From assembly GCF_003668995.1 (NCBI RefSeq), contig NZ_CP033068.1:558001-622000 (forward strand): DNA of 64,000 nt, in the 5' to 3' direction. Shown piece by piece: positions 18,313 to 26,439 of this stretch. Origin of the DNA: Flavobacterium sp. 140616W15. Lineage in GTDB: Bacteria; Bacteroidota; Bacteroidia; Flavobacteriales; Flavobacteriaceae. The number at the start of each line of letters is the position of its first letter. The stretch's first letter is position 1. The notes below the pieces were generated by a model. That model searched no databases, was not told where the DNA came from, and saw only the letters and a program-made list of their open reading frames with translations. Both the position numbers and the translations under genes were made by a program.

Positions 18313-19080
18313 CTAGTTACGTTTAAGGATTTTATATTGTTCATAACAACCGCTTATTGCATCCATTATTTGTAAATCGTTTGCGCCTTGTATGAATGAA
18401 TCAGAATAGTTGCAACGTTTTAAAATCTCAGGAATTTCATCTTTGCTTACTCCAAGTAATACGGCTACGGTTTCTCTGTCAAATTTTGATTCTAATAGAT
18501 TACGAACAGTATCGTCTTTTTTCATTTCCTTAAGCTTCTTTAATTCTTTAGGGTTTTTTCCGAAAAAATTATAAAGTACATCGGCTGGATTAAAGATAGA
18601 TCCCAGTACTTTACCAAAAGCATTAGGGGAGTACTCTCCTGCTTCATATCCCTGAGTTAATCCTGATATGCTATAACGGTAGTTTTCTTTTGAAGGAATA
18701 AGTTTTGAGTCAACTTCTAGATATCCAGTTAAATTAAAAGGTCTTATTACAACTTCTTCAAGTGCAATTGCTTTTTCTGTAAGCTGAATTTTAGTGACTT
18801 TGTTTTTTATCCAGTCATTAGTAACACGTATTCTTAAGGATTGAAATCCTAAAATAGAGAAGTGTAAGGTATCGTTTGGCTGAACATCAATTTCAAAATA
18901 TCCTTTTGCATCAGATGTAGCACCTCTTACTTTGTTAAGATTGATGATGTTTACGCTAGATAAAGGGAGTTTTGTGTTGTCGTTAACAATGTAACCAGAT
19001 ACGCGTTGAGGATGCTCTTTGTCTTGAGAAAACGCTGCTGTGGATAGTACTAAAAATAAGAAGACTACAAAATATTTCAT
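18313..19080 (-). CDS. Exported protein with carboxypeptidase-like regulatory domain
   Basis: The 255-residue protein has a signal peptide (residues 1-18, ending AAFSQ) followed by a CarboxypepD_reg-like beta-sandwich. This is seen in VSGYIVNDNTKLPLSSVNI, ATSDAKGYFEIDV and LHFSILGFQSLRIRV (residues 27-90). The remainder is helical and charged without a recognised motif. The beta-sandwich is the same module found at the front of TonB-dependent receptors, but no barrel follows, so this is a stand-alone periplasmic or outer-membrane-associated protein. Its role is unknown. Confidence 0.82.
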   Translation of the reverse strand: MKYFVVFLFLVLSTAAFSQDKEHPQRVSGYIVNDNTKLPLSSVNIINLNKVRGATSDAKGYFEIDVQPNDTLHFSILGFQSLRIRVTNDWIKNKVTKIQLTEKAIALEEVVIRPFNLTGYLEVDSKLIPSKENYRYSISGLTQGYEAGEYSPNAFGKVLGSIFNPADVLYNFFGKNPKELKKLKEMKKDDTVRNLLESKFDRETVAVLLGVSKDEIPEILKRCNYSDSFIQGANDLQIMDAISGCYEQYKILKRN

Positions 19081-19167
19081 AAACTGATTTAAAACTCTAA
19101 AAGTAGTAATCAGGATTGAATATTTTGTAGTCTTCTGGTATAATTATCAGAAAATTAACAAAGAGAA

Positions 19168-21066
19168 TTAATCTCTTCTTGGTCTTCTTGGTCTTGATGA
19201 ATCGCCAAAGCTTTCAGAACGTCTAGGAGCTCTGTCTGAACCACCTTCATTTCTTGGAGCAGAGCTTCTGAAACCACCTTCTCTTGGAGCGGAGTTTCTG
19301 TCGCTTCTAAAGCCACCTTCTCTTGGAGCAGAGTTTCTGTCGCTTCTAAATCCTCCTCCAGAACCTTCTCTTCTTGGACCAGAACTTCTTCCGCCACCGA
19401 AACCACCACCAGAATTTCTTCCGTTATGGTCACGTCTTCCACCACCGTCATTTTTAGAAATTTCAACATTAATTCTACGTCCTTCTAATTGAACGTTGTT
19501 TAATACTTCCATTACTTTATCAGTGTGCTCAGGGTCAGTGTTAAAGAAAGAGAAACCTTCTTTTACATCTACTTTGAAAACGTCATCACGACCTAAGTCT
19601 AATGTTTCTTTCAAGTAATCTTTTAATGACATCCAATCAAAATTGTCTCTTGATCCGATGTTAACAAAGTATCTAGTTGCTCCACCATTGTTGTTAGGTC
19701 TTGCAGCACCATCTCTGTCATCACGTCTGTCAGAACCAGATGATTGATTAGAGATATCTCTGTTCTTTTTGTAATAAGCAATAAAACGGTTAAATTCAAC
19801 AGAAACCATTTTCTTGATTAATTCTTCTTTTGTAAGTCCTTCTAAAACATTGTTAATAGCAGGAAGATAGTTGTCAATTTCGTGATCAACTTCAGTATCT
19901 TTAATCTTATTAGCTAAGTGTAATAATTGAATTTCGCAAATTTCGATTCCAGAAGGAATTGTTTTTTCTTCAAATTTTTGTTTGATGATTCTTTCAATTG
20001 AAGAAATTTTACGTAATTCACTTTTAGTAACAATTACGATAGAAGTTCCTAATTTTCCAGCTCTACCAGTACGTCCAGAACGGTGATTGTATGTTTCAAT
20101 CTCGTCAGGTAATTGGTAGTTTACAACGTGAGTTACGTTATCAACATCAATTCCACGTGCAGCAACGTCAGTAGCAACAAGCATCTGAATTTGTCTTCCA
20201 CGGAAAGATTTCATTACGCCATCACGTTGTGCTTGAGATAAATCTCCGTGCAACGCGGCTGCGCTATATCCATCTTCAATTAATTTTTCGGCAACGGCCT
20301 GAGTATCTCTCTTAGTACGACAGAAAACTACAGAGAAAATGTCTGGATTAGCATCAGCTAAACGTTTTAAAGCCTCGTAACGGTCACGTGCATTTACTAA
20401 GTAAAATTCGTGAGATACAGTTGAAGAACCTGAGTTTTTAGCTCCAACAGTAATTTCTAATGGGTCATGCATGAATTGTTTTGCAATTCTAGCAACTTCT
20501 TGTGGCATAGTTGCAGAGAACAACCATGTGCTTTTTTCGTCTGGAGATGTAGATAAGATATTTACGATATCTTCGTAGAATCCCATGTTCAACATTTCGT
20601 CAGCCTCATCAAGAACGCAATAGTTGATTTGAGAAATGTTTACCAATCCTCTGTTAATCATATCTTGCATTCTACCTGGAGTAGCCACAATAATTTGTGC
20701 TCCTCTTTTTATGTCTCTAGCTTGTTCTGTAATACTTGCACCACCGTAAACAGCTACTACGTTAATACCTTTTTCGTATTTAGAGTAGTTTTTAATTTCG
20801 TTAGTAATTTGCAAACAAAGCTCGCGGGTTGGAGATAAAATTAATGCTTGTGTATTTCTATTGTTGGCATCAATTTTCTGAATTAGCGGAAAACCAAAAG
20901 CTGCCGTTTTCCCTGTCCCTGTCTGAGCCAACGCAACCATATCTGTGTCTTTTTCCAATAATAGGGGAATCGCTTTCTCCTGTACTTCGGTCGGATTTTC
21001 AAATCCTAGATCTAAAATCGCCTTCAGTAACGATTCACTCAATCCTAATTGTTCAAATTTATTCAT
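19168..21066 (-). CDS. deaD: DEAD-box ATP-dependent RNA helicase
   Basis: The 632-residue protein unwinds structured RNA and usually acts in ribosome assembly, RNA decay and cold adaptation. Helicase motifs appear in order: AQTGTGKT, PTRELCLQI, DEAD, SAT, ATDVAARGIDV and HRSGRTGRAG. A DbpA/CsdA-type RNA-binding domain follows (about residues 475-550, ending EGRRINVEIS). The C-terminal 80 residues are Gly/Arg/Ser-rich and contain a tandem SDRNSAPREGGFR repeat. The start was taken as MNKFEQLGLS at 21066; an upstream ATG at 21090 adds only eight residues. The gene appears monocistronic. Confidence 0.94.
   Translation of the reverse strand: MNKFEQLGLSESLLKAILDLGFENPTEVQEKAIPLLLEKDTDMVALAQTGTGKTAAFGFPLIQKIDANNRNTQALILSPTRELCLQITNEIKNYSKYEKGINVVAVYGGASITEQARDIKRGAQIIVATPGRMQDMINRGLVNISQINYCVLDEADEMLNMGFYEDIVNILSTSPDEKSTWLFSATMPQEVARIAKQFMHDPLEITVGAKNSGSSTVSHEFYLVNARDRYEALKRLADANPDIFSVVFCRTKRDTQAVAEKLIEDGYSAAALHGDLSQAQRDGVMKSFRGRQIQMLVATDVAARGIDVDNVTHVVNYQLPDEIETYNHRSGRTGRAGKLGTSIVIVTKSELRKISSIERIIKQKFEEKTIPSGIEICEIQLLHLANKIKDTEVDHEIDNYLPAINNVLEGLTKEELIKKMVSVEFNRFIAYYKKNRDISNQSSGSDRRDDRDGAARPNNNGGATRYFVNIGSRDNFDWMSLKDYLKETLDLGRDDVFKVDVKEGFSFFNTDPEHTDKVMEVLNNVQLEGRRINVEISKNDGGGRRDHNGRNSGGGFGGGRSSGPRREGSGGGFRSDRNSAPREGGFRSDRNSAPREGGFRSSAPRNEGGSDRAPRRSESFGDSSRPRRPRRD
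19274..19351 (-). repeat. 39-bp tandem repeat within deaD tail
   Basis: Two 39-base units (19274-19312 and 19313-19351) encode two copies of the 13-residue SDRNSAPREGGFR block in the RGG-like tail of the helicase; partial copies flank them. The unit length is a multiple of three, so copy changes keep the frame. Confidence 0.8.
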
Positions 21067-21273
21067 ATGTATTTTTAAAATAGGGTGCAAAATTACTGTT
21101 AATTATTCAGATAAACTAATGCTATTTTAAGAATTGTGTATTTATTATGATTTGATTATCAAATAGTTATATTTATGCTTTGCAATTATGTAGTCATTTT
21201 TTTAGAAATTGAAGCAAAAAAACGTCTTGAAATTTAAAATTTGTACTATAAAATGTTGCATTTTAAACAATTA

Positions 21274-21849
21274 TTAAATTATGTTCAGAAATTCGATAAG
21301 TTGTTGCGTTGCTTTTGCACGATGGCTAATTTTATTTTTGATGGTTAAAGGTAATTCTGCAAACGTTTCCTCATATCCTTCAGGCTGAAAAATTGGATCA
21401 TAACCAAAGCCTTGATTTCCTTTTTTATTATGAGTAATTGTTCCGTTGGCAATCCCTGTAAATAAATGTTGCTTTCCGTTAAGATTCAATGCAATTACAG
21501 TTTTAAAATGAGCATTACGATTAGTAGCATCATTTAATCCTTCTAAAACTTTATTCATATTATCATCAGAGTCACGTTGCTCTCCAGCATATCTAGCTGA
21601 ATAAACTCCGGGTTCATCATTTAAAGCATATATTTCAAGTCCGGTATCATCAGCAAAACAATCGTAGCCATATTTTTCAGTTACATAATCGGCTTTAAGG
21701 ATGGCATTTCCCTCAATAGTATCTGCAGTTTCTGGTATGTCTTCATGGCAGCCGATATCTTCAAGGCTTAGTATTTTTATGCTGCCATTGAGTATGCTCT
21801 GTATTTCGAGAATTTTATTTTTATTATTAGAAGCGAAAACTAGATTCAT
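21274..21849 (-). CDS. rdgB: Non-canonical purine NTP pyrophosphatase (RdgB/HAM1)
   Basis: RdgB hydrolyses dITP, ITP and XTP to monophosphates and so keeps deaminated purines out of DNA. The 191-residue protein starts with the family's [13 protein letters not shown] motif, then has [21 protein letters not shown], a [20 protein letters not shown] segment (nucleotide binding, written in part) and the ISHRAKA end motif. The length is standard. The gene lies alone; the 207 bases between it and deaD show no gene. Confidence 0.95.
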   Translation of the reverse strand: MNLVFASNNKNKILEIQSILNGSIKILSLEDIGCHEDIPETADTIEGNAILKADYVTEKYGYDCFADDTGLEIYALNDEPGVYSARYAGEQRDSDDNMNKVLEGLNDATNRNAHFKTVIALNLNGKQHLFTGIANGTITHNKKGNQGFGYDPIFQPEGYEETFAELPLTIKNKISHRAKATQQLIEFLNII

Positions 21850-22006
21850 TATATAATAGGTGTATAATTAAAAAATATGTTTACACAAAGTTACAATGTT
21901 TTAAGTGAATTTTGACTTTGCAGTTTTTATGGAGTTATTGAATCTTAGTTAAAGTTCAAAACCAAGATAGTAAGGAATTTTAGTTTCACGCAAAATAATC
22001 CCAAAC

Positions 22007-22110
22007 TTGTCATTTCGAGGAACGAGAAATCTCCGCAAGAAACTAACTCACAGTATTTTCCTTAAATTATCGAGCTACTCGTGAAGATTTCTCGTTCCTC
22101 GAAATGACAA
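22007..22110. repeat. Intergenic inverted repeat with 26-bp perfect arms
   Basis: The left arm 22007-22032 (beginning TTGTCATTTCGAGG) and the right arm 22085-22110 are exact reverse complements of 26 bases, around a 52-base centre. The right-arm core CTCGTTCCTCGAAATGACAA recurs at about 31000. The remainder of this 447-base gap (21850-22296) holds no gene that I can support. Confidence 0.85.
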
Positions 22111-22296
22111 AAATGCACACACCAACTTTAAACTTGAGCTTTAATCGAAGTTCCTTATACCCTTGGTTCAAAACTTTGGCAAAGGTGCTCAAAGGTATTA
22201 CCAACACAATATTTAACCCACCGATTGTAAGTATTGTGTATGAAATGGAATTAGATTATGTTTGAATGAATAATTCATTAACTCAACTAAAAAGAA

Positions 22297-22704
22297 ATGA
22301 TTAAGAAAATAACTCAAATTTTATTTACTCTTGCTATTGTATTGTTATTAGTAAGTTGTAAAAATACTAAGCAAAAACTTCAAGAGTATGTTGCTACTTA
22401 TAATAGTACTGCAGCAACTTTTAAAGGTGAGCACGTAACACTTACTACTGCTAGAGGTTATATAAACGATAACAAAGTTGAACTGCGTTTTGAAACTAAT
22501 CTACCAGAAAATGATTCTAATAAAGCGGCAGCTAGTATATCGTTTCCTAAATTATTGAAAGATATGATAAACAAAAATCAAATTCCTAAAGAGTTAATTA
22601 AAGAAGGAGTACAGTTTGACGTTTATTTCCTAGCTAATGATAATACAGTTCTTAACAAAGAGGTGTTGAATAATGAAATTTTAGATATTTTATTGAAAGA
22701 ATAA
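22297..22704 (+). CDS. Small lipoprotein of unknown function
   Basis: The 135-residue protein has a lipoprotein signal peptide with the lipobox LVSC (Cys21) followed by KNTKQK. The mature part is helical to mixed, with one FDVYFLANDNTVLN strand pair, and shows no recognised domain. It is a single gene between a repeat-rich spacer and a strong terminator shared with the convergent glutamate-synthase-like gene. It is probably anchored to the periplasmic side or outer membrane; I cannot say what it does. Confidence 0.75.
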   Translation: MIKKITQILFTLAIVLLLVSCKNTKQKLQEYVATYNSTAATFKGEHVTLTTARGYINDNKVELRFETNLPENDSNKAAASISFPKLLKDMINKNQIPKELIKEGVQFDVYFLANDNTVLNKEVLNNEILDILLKE

Positions 22705-22729
22705 TTTATTTAGACTTCTGGATTTAATT

Positions 22730-22764
22730 AAAAAGCCTCTTTGTAATTTGCAAAGAGGCTTTTT
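22730..22764. terminator. Bidirectional terminator between convergent genes
   Basis: AAAAAGCCTCTTTG (22730-22743) and CAAAGAGGCTTTTT (22751-22764) form a perfect 14-bp stem with a seven-base loop. It carries an A run on one side and a T run on the other, serving both the lipoprotein gene and the minus-strand gene ending at 22770. Confidence 0.93.
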
Positions 22765-22769
22765 AGTAT

Positions 22770-24287
22770 TTATCGTTTAGTAACGCTTGTCAAGTTATCT
22801 GGGAAATAGAGTTCAGATAGATTAGTAAATTCATCACCACGCATAAAAATATTGATATCAACATCAGCAAAACGGGTTTTACCTGATGCTGCTAATAATT
22901 CATTTGCTGAGTGCAAAGTGTTTTTATGAAAATGGTATACACGATCTGATTTATCTGTAACAACCAAACCTTTCATTAGCATTTTGTTTTGAGTTGCAAC
23001 TCCTGTTGGGCATTCGTTATTATGGCAACGTAGCGCCTGAATGCAACCTAATGAGAACATAAAACCTCTAGCGCTATTACACATATCGGCACCAAGAGCT
23101 ACGGCATGTAGTATAGAGTATCCAGAAATGATTTTACCACTACCAATTACTCTCATTTTATCTCTAATATTTAATGCAATCAATGTTTTATTCACAAAAA
23201 TTAAAGCAGGCTCAAACGGCATACCAACTCCATCTGCAAATTCTAACGGAGCAGCACCAGTACCACCTTCGGCACCATCTATAGTAATGAAATCTGGAAA
23301 ACAATCTTCAGCGATCATTTCATTACAAATTTCTTCAAATTCTTTAGTGTTCCCAATACAAAGTTTAAAGCCAATTGGTTTTCCTTCTGATAATTCACGC
23401 AAACGAGCTACAAAATGAACTAATCCTTTTGCATCAGAAAATGCACTATGGCTAGGAGGTGATAAGATTGTAGTATGAGGTTCAACGCCTCTTATTTTAG
23501 CTATTTGCTCTGTATTTTTCGACGCAGGAAGTACTCCTCCATGTCCAGGTTTTGCTCCTTGTGATAGTTTAATTTCTATCATTTTTACATTTGGGAGTAA
23601 TGCTTTTTCTTTGAATTTTTCTCCATCAAAATTTCCATTTGCGTCACGACAGCCAAAATATCCCGTACCAATTTGCCAAGTAACATCACCGCCACCAGCA
23701 AGATGAAATTCTGTAAGACCTCCTTCACCAGTGTTTTGGTAGAACTTTCCTTTTTGAGCACCTATATTCAAAGCACGAACAGCATTTTCACTAAGAGAAC
23801 CAAAACTCATTGCTGAAATATTTAGTAGCGAAGCTGAGTATGGTTGTTTACAATCTTTTCCGCCAACAAGGACACGAGGTAATTCTTCGTTTACTTTTGC
23901 TGGAAAAATAGAATGTTTGATTCCTTCATAGCTATCGTGATTAAGGTTTAATTGCGTTCCAAAAGGAGAGCTAGAATCTATGTTTTTGGCTCTTTGGTAT
24001 ACTAATGAGCGTTGATTTCTTGAGAATGGTTTACCATCAGTTGATCTTTCAATAAAATATTGTTGAATTTCAGGAGCAATCATTTCAAAAAGATATCTAA
24101 AATAACCAAGAACTGGAAAATTTCGAAGGATTGCATGTTTCTCCTGGTTAATATTATAAACTCCAACGATTAATAATATTGGAATAATAATAAGGAGTAA
24201 GAAACCACGTCCTGATTCAGAATAATAATAAATTGCGGCAACGACTAGAAACAATAAGATTCCGTAAATAAAGAATTTTTTTCTCAT
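22770..24287 (-). CDS. FMN-binding glutamate-synthase-family protein
   Basis: The 505-residue protein has two N-terminal membrane segments (about 5-22 and 27-45) followed by a glutamate synthase large-subunit-type FMN barrel. FMN and iron-sulfur features include PPSHSAFSDAKGLVHF, DGAEGGTGAAPLEFADGVG, GSGKIISGYSILHA and the cysteine motif GCIQALRCHNNECPTG. Stand-alone proteins of this sort lack the glutaminase domain and have uncertain substrates, so they should not be called GltB. The membrane anchor suggests a membrane-bound oxidoreductase. It is a single gene that shares a terminator with its convergent neighbour. Confidence 0.88.
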   Translation of the reverse strand: MRKKFFIYGILLFLVVAAIYYYSESGRGFLLLIIIPILLIVGVYNINQEKHAILRNFPVLGYFRYLFEMIAPEIQQYFIERSTDGKPFSRNQRSLVYQRAKNIDSSSPFGTQLNLNHDSYEGIKHSIFPAKVNEELPRVLVGGKDCKQPYSASLLNISAMSFGSLSENAVRALNIGAQKGKFYQNTGEGGLTEFHLAGGGDVTWQIGTGYFGCRDANGNFDGEKFKEKALLPNVKMIEIKLSQGAKPGHGGVLPASKNTEQIAKIRGVEPHTTILSPPSHSAFSDAKGLVHFVARLRELSEGKPIGFKLCIGNTKEFEEICNEMIAEDCFPDFITIDGAEGGTGAAPLEFADGVGMPFEPALIFVNKTLIALNIRDKMRVIGSGKIISGYSILHAVALGADMCNSARGFMFSLGCIQALRCHNNECPTGVATQNKMLMKGLVVTDKSDRVYHFHKNTLHSANELLAASGKTRFADVDINIFMRGDEFTNLSELYFPDNLTSVTKR

Positions 24288-24337
24288 GTTTTTTAATGTT
24301 TAATTTGAAATGTGTAAAGTATGTAATTGTAAAATGG

Positions 24338-25141
24338 TTAGCTATATCTCAAGCGAACGTAATTGTGTTTGATTCCTTTTTTATCAGAATCTCTCTCATC
24401 GATTTCGAGAATATCAGTTAAAGACTTTAGCATTGGAGTTAATTTTGAAAAGCCATAATTTCTTGGGTCAAATTCAGGTTTCTTTTTTACTAAAAGATTA
24501 CCGATGTCTCCCAAGAAAGCCCATCCGTCATCGTCACCAATTGCTTCGATCGTGTCTTCGATAAGTTCGATGGTTTGTAAGTCGATTTTGTTTAATGGTT
24601 TTTCAGTTTGTTTTTCGCTTTGTTTTCCAGTTGGCTTTTCAACAGGTTTTTTAGAGTCAGAAGCAGTAGGTTTTGGATCTTTCTTTTTAATAGCACCATC
24701 CAATACTTCAATATATATAAAACGATCACAAGCTACAATAAAGGCACTAGGTGTTTTCTTTTCACCGATTCCAATTACTTTCATACCAGATTCTCGCAAT
24801 CGAATAGCTAGTCTTGTAAAATCACTATCGCTAGAAACAATACAAAAACCATCTAATTTACCAGAATATAATAAATCCATGGCATCGATAATTAAAGCTG
24901 AATCTGAAGAATTTTTACCTACAGTATAACTATATTGTTGAATAGGAGTAATGGCATGTTCTAGTAAAACACTTTTCCAACCGTTTGCATTGGGTTTTGT
25001 CCAGTCGGCATAAATACGTTTGGTTGTTGGAGTACCAAATTTAGTAATTTCCTCCATCATACCTTTTACATTACTATACGGTACATTATCGGCATCGATA
25101 AGTACAGCAAGTTTCAATTCTCTGTTGCTGTTTAAAGACAT
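24338..25141 (-). CDS. NYN-domain ribonuclease-like protein with OST-HTH/LOTUS domain
   Basis: The 267-residue protein has an N-terminal NYN (PIN-like) domain with acidic catalytic positions in AVLIDADNVPYSN, DSALIIDAMDLL and FCIVSSDSDFTRLA, followed by GMKVIGIGEKKTP. A Lys/Pro-rich linker (about 155-185) leads to a C-terminal OST-HTH/LOTUS domain (about 190-265, containing GWAFLGDIGNLL and NYGFSKLTPML). NYN domains cleave RNA and LOTUS domains bind RNA, so a role in RNA processing or decay is likely, though the target is unknown. It is transcribed divergently from the Rrf2 regulator. Confidence 0.88.
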   Translation of the reverse strand: MSLNSNRELKLAVLIDADNVPYSNVKGMMEEITKFGTPTTKRIYADWTKPNANGWKSVLLEHAITPIQQYSYTVGKNSSDSALIIDAMDLLYSGKLDGFCIVSSDSDFTRLAIRLRESGMKVIGIGEKKTPSAFIVACDRFIYIEVLDGAIKKKDPKPTASDSKKPVEKPTGKQSEKQTEKPLNKIDLQTIELIEDTIEAIGDDDGWAFLGDIGNLLVKKKPEFDPRNYGFSKLTPMLKSLTDILEIDERDSDKKGIKHNYVRLRYS

Positions 25142-25281
25142 TTTATAGGTTTTACAAAATTATAATCTACCAAAGGTAAAATTAAAATTCGTTTTTATGG
25201 GGACTTGCTTTATAATATGTGTTTTAGGATAATTAAATTATTCTGGTTATAAATAAGCTTTTTTTTATTTAAAAATCTATT

Positions 25282-25299
25282 AAAGATAAATTTGTCTTT
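25282..25299. promoter_or_regulatory. Palindromic operator upstream of the Rrf2 regulator
   Basis: AAAGATAAATTTGTCTTT is an 18-bp palindrome with one mismatch. It contains the TTG (25292-25294) of a promoter whose -7 box TATATTTG lies at 25315-25322, so binding would block transcription. Near-identical palindromes precede norB and nirK. The natural reading is autoregulation by the Rrf2 protein. Confidence 0.7.
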
Positions 25300-25322
25300 T
25301 AATATGTTTTTAAATATATTTG
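25292..25322 (+). promoter_or_regulatory. Promoter of the Rrf2-azurin unit
   Basis: TTG (25292-25294), a 20-base spacer and TATATTTG (25315-25322) match the Bacteroidota consensus closely. The ATG of the regulator lies 24 bases downstream. Confidence 0.7.
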
Positions 25323-25345
25323 TATAAAATATAACGAATCAATCT

Positions 25346-25780
25346 ATGTTTTCAAAAGCATGCGAATATGCGATCCGCGCCTCAATATTTATTGCAACTA
25401 AATCTTCTCAAGGAATTAGAGTTGGGATAAAAGATGTGGCAAAAGAAATTGATTCTCCAGAGCCATTTACGGCTAAAATAATGCAGATTTTAACCAAAAA
25501 TGGCATTATTGATTCTGCGAAAGGAGTAGGTGGAGGGTTTGAAGTTTCAAATGTTGCGATTAAGTCTATTAAACTAATCCAGATTGTCGATGCAGTTGAT
25601 GGGGATAGTATATATATGGGGTGTGGTATTGGATTAAAAGAATGTTCAGAATCACATCCTTGCCCAGTTCATAATGAGTTTAAGGTAATACGTGGGTTAT
25701 TATTAGATATGCTCACAAATACCACTTTAGAAGAGCTTGCTTTGGGGGTTAAATCAGGAGAATTTTTCTTAAAACGATAA
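25346..25780 (+). CDS. Rrf2/NsrR-type transcriptional regulator, probable NO sensor
   Basis: The 144-residue protein has the Rrf2-family winged helix (MFSKACEYAIRASIFIA through the recognition region with GVGGGFEVSN) and three conserved cysteines, Cys93, Cys100 and Cys106, in MGCGIGLKECSESHPC. This spacing is close to that of NsrR and IscR, which hold an iron-sulfur cluster sensitive to NO. It sits directly before the azurin-like gene and the nitric oxide reductase. Its promoter contains a palindrome repeated before norB and nirK. I infer that it represses these genes until NO damages the cluster. Confidence 0.88.
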   Translation: MFSKACEYAIRASIFIATKSSQGIRVGIKDVAKEIDSPEPFTAKIMQILTKNGIIDSAKGVGGGFEVSNVAIKSIKLIQIVDAVDGDSIYMGCGIGLKECSESHPCPVHNEFKVIRGLLLDMLTNTTLEELALGVKSGEFFLKR

Positions 25781-25820
25781 ATAAAAACAATCAATATTAA
25801 AATAATTTAAATACTTAAAA

Positions 25821-26342
25821 ATGAATAAAAAAGTCAAAATTTCGATTTTAATGCTAATGGGATGTTTAGCAATTACTTCTTGTGGTAAAAAAGAAGCAAC
25901 TCCAACTACAGAATCAACTGAGATGAATGAAACAACAACTGACTCAGAAGCACAAACTGATGCAGTAAGTAATGTTTTGGTTATTGAAGGAAATGATCAA
26001 ATGCAATTTAATACTAAAGAACTTAGAGCAGTAGCTGGAAAACCTATTACGCTAACATTAAAACACGTAGGTAAAATTCCTAAAGAAGCTATGGGGCATA
26101 ACATAGTTATTTTACAAGAAGGTACAGATGAAGCCGCTTTTGCAGCTAAAGCAATTGAAGCTAAAGATACTGACTATATTCCGACTTCTGAAAAAGCTTC
26201 AATCGTTGCACATACTAAATTAATTGGTGGTGGAGAAGAAGATACTATTGAATTTACTGTAGATAAAAAAGGAACATATAATTTTTTATGCACTTTCCCA
26301 GGGCACGTTGCTATGATGAAAGGGGTTCTAATTGTTGAATAA
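25821..26342 (+). CDS. Azurin/plastocyanin-like cupredoxin lipoprotein
   Basis: The 173-residue protein has a lipobox (TSC, Cys21), a Thr/Glu-rich linker (about 25-55) and an azurin-type cupredoxin domain. Type 1 copper ligands are visible: His in AMGHNIVIL and Cys, His and Met in NFLCTFPGHVAMM. It is a blue-copper electron carrier anchored outside the inner membrane, suited to feed electrons to the copper nitrite reductase encoded nearby. The gap to the regulator is 40 bases with no terminator, so both are probably one transcript. A terminator follows. Confidence 0.92.
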   Translation: MNKKVKISILMLMGCLAITSCGKKEATPTTESTEMNETTTDSEAQTDAVSNVLVIEGNDQMQFNTKELRAVAGKPITLTLKHVGKIPKEAMGHNIVILQEGTDEAAFAAKAIEAKDTDYIPTSEKASIVAHTKLIGGGEEDTIEFTVDKKGTYNFLCTFPGHVAMMKGVLIVE

Positions 26343-26350
26343 TTAAAGAG

Positions 26351-26383
26351 CTCTAATCCTAATTTATAGGGTTAGAGTTTTTT
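26351..26383 (+). terminator. Terminator after the azurin-like gene
   Basis: CTCTAATCCTA (26351-26361) pairs with TAGGGTTAGAG (26367-26377) with one wobble, then T6. It separates the regulator-azurin transcript from norB, which therefore needs its own promoter. Confidence 0.85.
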
Positions 26384-26395
26384 ATTAAACTAATA

Positions 26396-26413
26396 AAAGA
26401 CAATTTTATCTTT
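26396..26413. promoter_or_regulatory. Palindromic operator upstream of norB
   Basis: AAAGACAATTTTATCTTT, 27 bases before the norB ATG, matches the palindromes at 25282 and 34028. Its right half includes TATCTTTT, close to the -7 consensus TAnnTTTG, so regulator and polymerase would compete for this site. Confidence 0.7.
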
Positions 26414-26439
26414 TATGTAAAAAAAAATAAATATAATAT

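Noticed and set aside
19155..19469. A 104-residue open frame over the deaD tail, rich in Glu, Val and Leu
   Set aside because: It is a shifted reading of the Gly/Arg repeat in the helicase gene; its repetition comes from the real gene's repeat.
21850..22296. A CRISPR array in the repeat-bearing spacer
   Set aside because: There is one pair of inverted arms, not regularly spaced direct repeats, and no cas gene is in the window.
23041..23418. A 125-residue plus-strand frame inside the FMN glutamate-synthase-like gene
   Set aside because: It is antisense to a gene with clear cofactor and iron-sulfur motifs and has no start context or homology that I recognise.
24504..24929. A 141-residue plus-strand frame inside the NYN-LOTUS gene
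   Set aside because: It is a shadow of the real minus-strand gene, with Ser/Phe-rich composition typical of antisense translation.
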